Positions 28,428-35,178 of a stretch of DNA of 64,000 bases are shown piece by piece. The notes beneath the pieces are model-generated. The model was not told where the DNA came from, ran no database searches, and worked only from the letters and a program-made list of their open reading frames with translations. The DNA lies in contig NZ_WTYT01000004.1 of assembly GCF_009827595.1 (NCBI RefSeq), forward strand, positions 195,317-259,316, written 5' to 3'. This stretch comes from Altericroceibacterium endophyticum (GTDB lineage: Bacteria; Pseudomonadota; Alphaproteobacteria; Sphingomonadales; Sphingomonadaceae). The position numbers and the translations under genes are program-made. Within the stretch, counting starts at the first letter, position 1. Every line of letters starts with the position of its first letter.

Positions 28428-28442
28428 GAAAGGAGGTGATCC
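28428..28442 (+). promoter_or_regulatory. Fifteen-nt ribosome-binding site complementary to the 16S rRNA tail
   Basis: GAAAGGAGGTGATCC matches the reverse complement of the conserved bacterial 16S 3' end (GGATCACCTCCTTTC) over 15 nt. Natural Shine-Dalgarno sites usually pair over 4-7 nt. The core GGAGG is 7 nt from the ATG at 28444, an ideal distance. Such extended pairing would capture 30S subunits very tightly. Confidence 0.8.
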
Positions 28443-28443
28443 G

Positions 28444-28506
28444 ATGTCTCATGGTCCAGCAGAGAGGTCGGCGAGTTTCCGTGCGGAGCATTATCGTCAA
28501 AACTGA
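28444..28506 (+). CDS. Twenty-codon mini-ORF behind the extended Shine-Dalgarno
   Basis: ATG to TGA encodes MSHGPAERSASFRAEHYRQN (20 residues), rich in Arg, Ser and His. No membrane segment and no run of Leu, Ile or Val is present, so it does not look like a branched-chain leader peptide for the downstream ilvE. The perfect start context argues for translation. The hairpins at 28529-28592 follow 22 nt after the stop. I do not recognise the peptide. It could be a short functional protein, a regulatory uORF, or a landing pad in a ribosome-binding RNA. Confidence 0.55.
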   Translation: MSHGPAERSASFRAEHYRQN

Positions 28507-28528
28507 GTGAGGCGATAAAGGCTTCGTG

Positions 28529-28592
28529 AGCGGCACTCCGGCCGCTGACCATGCGAAAGGCCGTTCCTGCCACGGGCCAGGAGCGGCCTTTC
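28529..28592 (+). terminator. Double hairpin ending the mini-ORF transcript
   Basis: The first hairpin is AGCGGC-ACTCCG-GCCGCT (28529-28546). The second is a 15-bp stem, GAAAGGCCGTTCCTG (28555-28569) with CAGGAGCGGCCTTTC (28578-28592), containing one G-U pair and an 8-nt loop, followed by TCATTTCCC. The second resembles a strong intrinsic terminator with a weak U-tract. Together with the mini-ORF it defines a compact transcript of about 170 nt. Confidence 0.65.
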
Positions 28593-28772
28593 TCATTTCC
28601 CGATTATGCCCTGGCACAACATGGGATTTGCCTCTTGCCCCTTTCCCCCGCTACGCCACCAGCATGAACTGAATCCTGCGCTGCGCAGGCTTTCCATTTA
28701 TGTCGCTCATATTGCCCGATGCGAAATTTTATGTCATCTGGCCTGAGTTCAAATTAGGTAGGGATTCCCAAA

Positions 28773-29876
28773 ATGTCCGGCAGTGCCGAATCAGCCCTTG
28801 TTTTCAATCAGATCCCCCACCCTGCTCCTGTGCCGGGTGCCAGCCGTGATCAGGCATTGGCCGATCCCGGATTTGGAACGATATTCTCCGATCATATGGT
28901 GTCGGTGGAATGGAGCGAAGGCAAAGGTTGGCATGATGCCGTCGTGGGCCCGCGCCAGCCGATCGCGCTCGATCCGGCAACGGCAGTGCTCCACTATGCG
29001 CAGGAAATTTTTGAAGGTCTGAAAGCCTATAAGCTGACAGATGGCAGCATGGCGCTGTTCCGTCCGGAAGAGAATGCCCGCCGCTTCAACCAATCGGCGC
29101 GCCGGCTGGCCATGCCGGAAATGCCCGAGGACATGTTCGTCGAAGCAGTTCGGCAACTTGTGCTGGTTGATAAGGACTGGTTTCCTTCCGTTGAAGGCGG
29201 CTCGCTTTATCTGCGGCCTTTCATGTTTGCCTCAGAACCATTTCTGGGCGTGCGTCCGGCCAAGCAATATAAGTTTCTCGTGATTGCCAGCCCCGCCGGC
29301 AATTATTTCAAATCCGGTGTGCCGGCAGTCTCTATCTGGGTCAGCAGCGATTACACACGTGCCGCGCCCGGCGGTACAGGCGCGGCAAAATGCGGTGGCA
29401 ATTATGCCGCCAGCCTGGTCCCGCAGGCGGAAGCCATTGAACGCGGCCATGATCAGGTGGTTTTCCTGGACGCAGCCGAACATAAATGGATTGAAGAACT
29501 GGGCGGCATGAACCTGTTCTTCGTCATGAACGACGGCACGCTGATCACCCCGCCCCTCAGTGGCACGATCCTGCCGGGAATTACGCGCGACAGCCTCCTG
29601 ACGCTCGCCCGTGAGGAAGAGCTGACAGTTCGGGAGGAACGCTACAGCATCGATCAATGGCGCGATGATGCCGCCAGTGGCAAACTGCTGGAAACCTTCG
29701 CCTGCGGCACCGCAGCCGTGGTGACTCCGGTCGGGCATGTTGCAGGCCATGACGGTGAGTTCACGATCGGAAGTGGTGGCCCCGGCCAGCTGACATCGAA
29801 ATTGCGGGAAAAACTGGTCGGAATTCAGCGTGGCACCGCCGCAGACCAGCATGGCTGGGTGACCAAAATAGCCTAA
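28773..29876 (+). CDS. ilvE: Branched-chain amino acid aminotransferase
   Basis: A class IV PLP enzyme that interconverts Leu, Ile and Val with their 2-oxo acids. The 367-residue length and motifs fit the eukaryote-like (type II) BCAT: HYAQEIFEGLKAYK, LYLRPFMFASEPFLGVRPA, the PLP-lysine segment GGTGAAKCGGNYAAS, EELGGMNLFFVM and ETFACGTAAVVTP. The start is close to a GGTAGGG Shine-Dalgarno. It is followed by an intrinsic terminator. It is separated from the mini-ORF element by about 180 nt. Confidence 0.94.
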   Translation: MSGSAESALVFNQIPHPAPVPGASRDQALADPGFGTIFSDHMVSVEWSEGKGWHDAVVGPRQPIALDPATAVLHYAQEIFEGLKAYKLTDGSMALFRPEENARRFNQSARRLAMPEMPEDMFVEAVRQLVLVDKDWFPSVEGGSLYLRPFMFASEPFLGVRPAKQYKFLVIASPAGNYFKSGVPAVSIWVSSDYTRAAPGGTGAAKCGGNYAASLVPQAEAIERGHDQVVFLDAAEHKWIEELGGMNLFFVMNDGTLITPPLSGTILPGITRDSLLTLAREEELTVREERYSIDQWRDDAASGKLLETFACGTAAVVTPVGHVAGHDGEFTIGSGGPGQLTSKLREKLVGIQRGTAADQHGWVTKIA

Positions 29877-29930
29877 GCTCAACCGCCTGAACTACGCCAA
29901 AAAATTACCATAGGCGGTGAGAGCTTTTAT
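29876..29930 (+). terminator. Intrinsic terminator after ilvE
   Basis: AGCTCA-ACCGCCT (29876-29888) pairs with AGGCGGT-(ga)-GAGCT (29912-29925) around a 23-nt loop, with a small bulge. TTTTAT follows. It begins at the last base of the ilvE stop codon and separates ilvE from the convergent MarR gene. Confidence 0.65.
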
Positions 29931-29953
29931 AGCCCCCGCCGCCTATTGTTTCT

Positions 29954-30466
29954 TCAGCGTTCCATCTTCTTATAGAGCCGCTCCATCAGCTCCGTGGCGA
30001 CGCGCAGTTCGTCTTCTTCAAAGTCGGCAAAGAGTTCATGCCGTTTGGGATCGAGAACTTCTTTTACGTCAGCCAGGGCTTCGCGGCCGTTATCCGTGAT
30101 TTCCACCAGACGTGAGCGCCGATCCTCCGGATTTTTCCAGCGCCGGATAAGCGCCTTGCTTTCCAGTTCATTCAGGGTCCGCACAAGCGAGGGCCATTGA
30201 ACGCCCATTCGTTCCGACAAATCCAGCGTCGTCACGGGTGTTTCGGCAAAGGCAATACCGAACAAGGTCTGCCAATGTGCGCGGCTATGGCCGGTCTTGG
30301 CCCGAATGGCTTCGTCAATATAAGACGTCCAGCGGCGGGCCGCGATGATGAGATTGCGGCTGAAGAGAAATTCAGCTTCGACCCGTGATCCCTGGTGATA
30401 ATAATCATTGAAATTGACAGCCCAATTATCAAAGCGGGCATCATCTTGGTTATCGTGTTGCGACAT
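29954..30466 (-). CDS. MarR-family transcription regulator
   Basis: A winged-helix dimeric repressor of about 170 residues from MSQHDNQDDARFDNW. A longer start at 30535 is possible. Visible marks are the recognition-helix region LDLSERMGVQWPSLVRTLNE and the wing DDRRSRLVEITDNGREAL (written here as EDRRSRLVEITDNG). It is divergent from the MFS transporter gene. The promoter-operator at 30568-30595 lies between them, so autorepression plus transporter control is likely. Confidence 0.88.
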   Translation of the reverse strand: MSQHDNQDDARFDNWAVNFNDYYHQGSRVEAEFLFSRNLIIAARRWTSYIDEAIRAKTGHSRAHWQTLFGIAFAETPVTTLDLSERMGVQWPSLVRTLNELESKALIRRWKNPEDRRSRLVEITDNGREALADVKEVLDPKRHELFADFEEDELRVATELMERLYKKMER

Positions 30467-30567
30467 GAGTTCCGAAAAGCTCCTTATTACGCTCCCTGTA
30501 AACCAGCCTTGCTTCTCGAACAACTCGCCTGACATCACGGCACGCACAATAAAGCGCCCGGCGAGTG

Positions 30568-30595
30568 TTGACTATAAAGTACCATGCTACATAAT
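30568..30595 (+). promoter_or_regulatory. Promoter with an embedded MarR-type operator
   Basis: TTGACT (30568-30573) and CATAAT (30590-30595) are spaced by 16 nt. Inside the spacer lies GTACCATGCTAC (30579-30590), a palindrome about CATG except for the C/C pair (half-site GTA-S-CA). An almost identical element, GTACCATACTAC in reverse orientation, lies at 34010-34021. Operator within the promoter spacer is the classical layout for a repressor. Confidence 0.65.
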
Positions 30596-30653
30596 TGTAA
30601 AAGGTTCATGAATGAACGGTCCGACGCAAAATTGCGCGGGGAGATGATTGGGA

Positions 30654-32078
30654 GTGCGTGCATTGGGCACACAGCAAAGCGACAACACTGGTCGCCGGAT
30701 TGATCTGGCGAAAGCGATTGAAGAACAAAAACCCGGTCGGTTCACCGCGACCCTTGTGGTCATATCCTGCATCGTGACGTTTTTTGACGGGTTTGACATG
30801 CTCGTCCTGTCCTTCGTCGCATCCTATTTGCGCGACGATTTCGGACTCGATCAGGTACAGATCGGCAATCTTTTCGGCTGGGGTATTTTTGGCGCGATGG
30901 TGGGCGGCTTTGCCTTTGGCTGGATCGGAGACCGGATCGGCCGCCGCCCTGCTATTCTGGTCTCGGTCGCCGGGTTTGGGCTGACAGCGATCGGCATGGG
31001 ACTTGCGCCCGATTATGCCTCTCTCACCGTGCTGCGTTTTCTGAATGGCATCATGCTGGGCGGATTGCTGCCGCTGATCTGGACGCTGAATATCGAATTC
31101 GCACCGCGCGCCTATCGCGCCACCGTCGTCACCGTGGTGATGATGGGTTACACATTGGGCGGCGCCTTGGCGGGGCCGATAACAGACTGGATCGCGCCCC
31201 ATTATGGATGGCACACCGTCTTCATCGCCAGCGGCATACTGACGCTGTTCCTGTGTTTCATCCTGTTCTTGAGCCTGCCCGAATCCGCCCGCTATCTGAC
31301 ACTGAAAGGTAAGGCGAAGGACAAGGTCGTCGCGGCCCTACAAAAAATCGCGCCGCATCTCGAAGCACGCACCAGCGATACGATCTATTGTTCGGATGAA
31401 ACCGGGCCCGCAGGCGATCAGGAGCGCTTCCGCATCTCGGCGCTGTTCTCCGGCAAGCTGGCGGCCATTACCCCCCTCTTGTGGCTGGCCTATATCGGCA
31501 GTTCGATGGCGGTTTATTTCAAGGCGACCTGGGGGCCGACCATCTTTGAAGATGTGGGCCTGACCCGGACGGAAATTGCCTATTTGTCCTCCGCCTCATC
31601 AATCGTGGGGTCCGCCGCGGGACTCGGGCTGATGCGCTTCACCGATCGCTATGGTCCGATAGCGATTGCAGGCCTTCCGCTGCTTGCGGCGCCTATTTTA
31701 TGGATCATGGGCACATATGACACCACGCTGACGATTTTCGTCGCCTTGTCTCTCGCCTCCATGACCATGATCGGCGGCATGCATTTCGGGCTGCATTCCA
31801 TTGCCGGTGTATTTTACCCCAGCCAGTTCCGCGCGAATGGTGCAGGCTGGGCAACATCCATAGCAAAAATAGGCTCTATTTCCGCGCCTGTGATCGCCGG
31901 ATATATGCTGGCAGGTGGCCTGCCGGTGAAGCAGGCGTTTGCGATTGTCGCGGTCGCTCCGCTCGTTTCCGGAATCAGCCTCCTGTTACTATCCCGTATT
32001 GCGCATTGGGGTCAGGAAAACGAGACCGACCTGGTCGAAACGGAAGAACAATCCGCATTGCAGGCTGCCGCCCAATAA
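30654..32078 (+). CDS. MFS transporter, aromatic acid:H+ symporter-like
   Basis: A 12-helix inner-membrane carrier of about 474 residues. Family marks of the AAHS branch are DGFDMLVLSFVAS in helix 1 and GWIGDRIGRRPAIL in the loop 2-3. It should import an acidic substrate with protons. The start is uncertain: GTG at 30654 sits 10 nt from GGGGAG, and TTG at 30648 sits 4 nt from it. It leads a run of plus-strand genes (dehydrogenase, kinase, dioxygenase, alcohol dehydrogenase), consistent with uptake for that pathway. Confidence 0.88.
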   Translation: MRALGTQQSDNTGRRIDLAKAIEEQKPGRFTATLVVISCIVTFFDGFDMLVLSFVASYLRDDFGLDQVQIGNLFGWGIFGAMVGGFAFGWIGDRIGRRPAILVSVAGFGLTAIGMGLAPDYASLTVLRFLNGIMLGGLLPLIWTLNIEFAPRAYRATVVTVVMMGYTLGGALAGPITDWIAPHYGWHTVFIASGILTLFLCFILFLSLPESARYLTLKGKAKDKVVAALQKIAPHLEARTSDTIYCSDETGPAGDQERFRISALFSGKLAAITPLLWLAYIGSSMAVYFKATWGPTIFEDVGLTRTEIAYLSSASSIVGSAAGLGLMRFTDRYGPIAIAGLPLLAAPILWIMGTYDTTLTIFVALSLASMTMIGGMHFGLHSIAGVFYPSQFRANGAGWATSIAKIGSISAPVIAGYMLAGGLPVKQAFAIVAVAPLVSGISLLLLSRIAHWGQENETDLVETEEQSALQAAAQ

Positions 32079-32126
32079 GCCCATTCTCCGCTTCGCGGCG
32101 AGTGGCTCGAGATTAACGGAGTAAAC

Positions 32127-33113
32127 ATGTCCTCACCTCGTATTCTGCTCACCCGGCGCTGGCCGGCGCATGTCGAACGCGCAATGGCCGCGGAATTTGA
32201 CGTCATCTTCAATGAAAATGATCAACCGATGAGCCAGAAGCAACTGGCTGAGGCGATGCGCGAGGTGGACATCCTCTGCCCCACCGTTTCCGACCGCATT
32301 GATGCGGAGGTGATCGGCGAGGCTCCCAAGGTAAAACTGATCGCCAATTATGGGGTTGGCTTCGATCATATTGATCTGAGCGCTGCCAAGTCGCGCGGGG
32401 TCGCCGTCAGCAATACGCCGGGCGTCCTCACCCAAGCCACCGCCGATATCGCTTTCACCTTGCTGTTGATGGCCGCCAGACGTGCGGGTGAGGGAGAACG
32501 GGAATTGCGGGCCGGCAAATGGACCGGGTGGCGCCCGACGCATCTCATGGGCGCATCGCTTGCCGGCAAGACACTTGGTCTGGTCGGTTTCGGACGGATC
32601 GCGCAAGCTGTCGCCCGGCGCGCGCATCACGGCTTCGGCATGAAAATTGCCTATTATGGCCGGCGCGAGGCGGAGCCAGAGATAGCGCAGCGATATCAGG
32701 CGCAGTTTCACGAGAATCTGCACAGCCTCCTGCGCATCTCTGATGCGGTATCGCTGCATGTGCCGGGCGGCGCGGAAACACGGCATTTGATTGATTCCAC
32801 TGCGCTCAAATCCATGCGCCCCCATGCCTATCTGGTGAATACTGCCAGAGGAGAAGTTGTCGATCACACTGCCCTGACCAACGCGTTGGAGAACAAATTG
32901 ATCGCAGGCGCCGGACTTGATGTTTATCCCGAGGAACCGAGCATTCCAAAGGGGCTGACCAAGCTCGAAAACGTCGTCTTGCTGCCGCATCTGGGCAGCG
33001 CGACGAATGAAACCCGAATTGCCATGGGGATGAAGGCGCTGGCCAATGTTGAGGCCTTCCTTTCGGGTAAGCCCCTGCCTGATCCAGTGCTGTTGCCCGC
33101 CCCCGCACAATGA
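32127..33113 (+). CDS. D-2-hydroxyacid dehydrogenase (glyoxylate/hydroxypyruvate reductase-like)
   Basis: A cytoplasmic NAD(P)H-dependent enzyme of 328 residues. The nucleotide site is GKTLGLVGFGRIAQAVARR. Catalytic marks are NTARGEVVD (Arg), AGLDVYPEEP (Glu) and LLPHLGSATNETR (His), in the usual order. The N-terminal NYGVGFDHIDL and NTPGVLT segments are typical of the glyoxylate/hydroxypyruvate group. The next gene, a glycerate-kinase-like ATPase, overlaps its stop by 4 nt, which favours hydroxypyruvate as substrate. Confidence 0.9.
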   Translation: MSSPRILLTRRWPAHVERAMAAEFDVIFNENDQPMSQKQLAEAMREVDILCPTVSDRIDAEVIGEAPKVKLIANYGVGFDHIDLSAAKSRGVAVSNTPGVLTQATADIAFTLLLMAARRAGEGERELRAGKWTGWRPTHLMGASLAGKTLGLVGFGRIAQAVARRAHHGFGMKIAYYGRREAEPEIAQRYQAQFHENLHSLLRISDAVSLHVPGGAETRHLIDSTALKSMRPHAYLVNTARGEVVDHTALTNALENKLIAGAGLDVYPEEPSIPKGLTKLENVVLLPHLGSATNETRIAMGMKALANVEAFLSGKPLPDPVLLPAPAQ

Positions 33114-34006
33114 GCGAGCACATGGCCAGAAGCCTATGTGACGATTTGATCGCAGAGGAACATCTGCCGGAGACCTATCACGCGATCATCCGTGATTGGT
33201 GGCAGCCGCTGGCCGCACATCTGGCGGGGATGGCAGGCCAGACAATCGCGCCGGTCATCAGCATTAATGGTGGACAGGGGACCGGAAAATCCACGCTTTG
33301 CCGCTTTCTCGAAGCTCTGCTGAACGATCGCGGAATCAATGCGGTCACATTGGGGCTGGATGATCTTTATCTGCCAAAGACGGATCGCCAGATATTGGCG
33401 CGGAAGATTCATCCCCTCTTCGCCACACGAGGGGTGCCGGGCACGCATGATACCGATTTGGGCCTTGCGCTGATCGCTGCCTTGCGGGAGGGCGCCGACG
33501 TGTCCTTGCCCATCTTTGACAAGAGTGAGGACGATCGTTCCGCCGCCACGCGCCGCACAGAGGCCCCTGCGGATATCATCTTGTTCGAGGGTTGGTGCGT
33601 GGGTGCGCAGCCCCAACCGGACCATGCGCTGGACACGCCGATTAACCAGCTGGAAGAGGAAGAAGACCCGGATGCTGTCTGGCGCCGCCATGTGAATGAT
33701 GCCCTTGCCGGGCCGTATGCCCGCCTGTTTGCCGAGATCGATCATCTCATCATGTTGAAGGTTGAGGATTTCAGCGCGGTGTTTGCCAATCGGAAAATGC
33801 AAGAAGCCAAGCTTGCCGCCAGCCAGCCCTTCGCTCCGGCGGTAATGGATGACGCGAAGCTGCGGCGCTTTGTTGCCCATTACGAACGGCTGACGCGCTG
33901 GATGCTGCAAGACCTGCCACCACGCGCCGATTTGCTGCTTGAAATTGACGCCAGTCAGACCCCGATCGCAGCATCTGGGCCATGGGCTGATGCTCTGGCA
34001 ATATAA
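33110..34006 (+). CDS. D-glycerate 3-kinase-like P-loop kinase
   Basis: A 298-residue cytoplasmic kinase of the plant-type glycerate kinase family (GLYK/YGR205W-like). Walker A is GGQGTGKST (54-62). DDLYLP, the HPLFATRGVPGTHD loop and ILFEGWCVGAQPQ are family signatures. It likely converts D-glycerate, the product of the preceding reductase, to 3-phosphoglycerate. ATGA overlap with the reductase shows co-translation. It is distinct from the GckA/MOFRL type. Confidence 0.85.
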   Translation: MSEHMARSLCDDLIAEEHLPETYHAIIRDWWQPLAAHLAGMAGQTIAPVISINGGQGTGKSTLCRFLEALLNDRGINAVTLGLDDLYLPKTDRQILARKIHPLFATRGVPGTHDTDLGLALIAALREGADVSLPIFDKSEDDRSAATRRTEAPADIILFEGWCVGAQPQPDHALDTPINQLEEEEDPDAVWRRHVNDALAGPYARLFAEIDHLIMLKVEDFSAVFANRKMQEAKLAASQPFAPAVMDDAKLRRFVAHYERLTRWMLQDLPPRADLLLEIDASQTPIAASGPWADALAI

Positions 34007-34009
34007 TAC

Positions 34010-34021
34010 GTAGTATGGTAC
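34010..34021 (-). promoter_or_regulatory. Second copy of the MarR-type operator
   Basis: GTAGTATGGTAC at 34010-34021 reads GTACCATACTAC on the minus strand. It matches the 30579-30590 operator at 11 of 12 positions. It lies about 85-100 nt before the dioxygenase start, after the glycerate kinase gene, in AT-rich sequence. This suggests a second promoter or control point under the same MarR protein. Confidence 0.55.
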
Positions 34022-34108
34022 ACATTAATATGAGAGCTGACGATTCGGACCGGTTGCGAAGACAGCTGGCCTGATGTCGGCGGAGAGATGCAAGAAAGGC
34101 CATATCCC

Positions 34109-35074
34109 ATGTCGCTCAAAATACAGCCAATCCTGCCCCGCTTCGGCGCGGAATGTTCTGGCCTCGATCTGACCAAGCCGCTGGATGACAAAGCCCGGCG
34201 AGATGTGCTTGAGGCGATGAGCACATGGGGCGTTTGCGTCTATCGCAACACCGGACTGGATGATGAAGGTCATATCGCCTTCAGTCGCAATTTCGGGCAT
34301 CTGGAACTCGCCCCGGCACGCAAGGGCGGCAAATCGCGCCTCAATCACCGTGAACTTTTCGATGCGAGCAACATCAATGCCGAGGGTCAGATCAATACTG
34401 ATCCCGCAGCCAAAACATATCGCAAGGGTGATCGCCTCTGGCATACGGATAGCGCCTTCATGGACAAGCGTTCCTCCCTTTCGCTCCTACTAGCGCATGA
34501 AGTGCCGGAAGAAGGCGGCGAGACATGGTTCGCCGATACTCGCTCCGCCTATGATGATCTGCCGCAAGACATGAAGGACCGGCTGGAGGGTCTCGTGGGC
34601 CGCAATTCGCTTTGGTGGTCGCGAAAAATGGGCGGTGCGGATATTCCTCTGGAAACAGTGAATGAAGGGCCGATTGCGCTGCATCCAATAGTCCACACCC
34701 ATGCCGGTTCAGGCCGCAAGGCACTGTTCATTGCCGCTCATACGGTGGATATTGAGGGGATAGATCATGAAGAGGGCTGCGCTCTCGTGCGCGAACTGAT
34801 CGAATTCGCCACCCAGCCACAATATGTGTTCAGCGTAAAATACGCCCCCGGAGACATGGTGATCTGGGACAATCTGTGCAGCATGCATCGCGGCGGAGAC
34901 TTCGATTACGACAATGAACGCCGCGATATGCGCCGCACAACCGTGCGCGAGGGGACGGAGCCCTATGCGCGGCTGGATGATGATCCCTTTACCGACCTTT
35001 TCAAATCCATTCCCAAAACGGTCGATTTGACAGGCACCAGCAGCGACAATGAGAAAACGCGTCAGAATGCCTGA
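34109..35074 (+). CDS. TauD/TfdA-family Fe(II)/2-oxoglutarate dioxygenase
   Basis: A 321-residue non-haem iron oxygenase, close in layout to TfdA, alkylsulfatase and taurine dioxygenase. The iron triad is HTDSAF (His112, Asp114) and the distal NLCSMHRGG (His260). The 2-oxoglutarate arginine lies in the DMRRTTVREG segment. RFGAECSGLDLTKPL is the family N-terminus. Start choice: ATG at 34109 over the ATG at 34088. It should hydroxylate and cleave a substrate next to a heteroatom, for example an ether, sulfonate or sulfate ester. The nearby sulfatase and alcohol dehydrogenase fit oxidation of such a product, but the substrate is unknown. Confidence 0.88.
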   Translation: MSLKIQPILPRFGAECSGLDLTKPLDDKARRDVLEAMSTWGVCVYRNTGLDDEGHIAFSRNFGHLELAPARKGGKSRLNHRELFDASNINAEGQINTDPAAKTYRKGDRLWHTDSAFMDKRSSLSLLLAHEVPEEGGETWFADTRSAYDDLPQDMKDRLEGLVGRNSLWWSRKMGGADIPLETVNEGPIALHPIVHTHAGSGRKALFIAAHTVDIEGIDHEEGCALVRELIEFATQPQYVFSVKYAPGDMVIWDNLCSMHRGGDFDYDNERRDMRRTTVREGTEPYARLDDDPFTDLFKSIPKTVDLTGTSSDNEKTRQNA

Positions 35075-35178
35075 TTAAACGTATCCTGCAACATATGCTT
35101 GCATGATGCGCGGAACTTGGCACGTTCCTTCCTGAAAAGGGCCGAACCGGAAAATCGGACGGTTTATGGGAGAAGATA

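Noticed and set aside
28444-28506. The mini-ORF as a branched-chain amino acid leader peptide for ilvE
   Set aside because: The peptide has no Leu, Ile or Val, and the strong hairpin is followed by about 180 nt before ilvE with no visible antiterminator.
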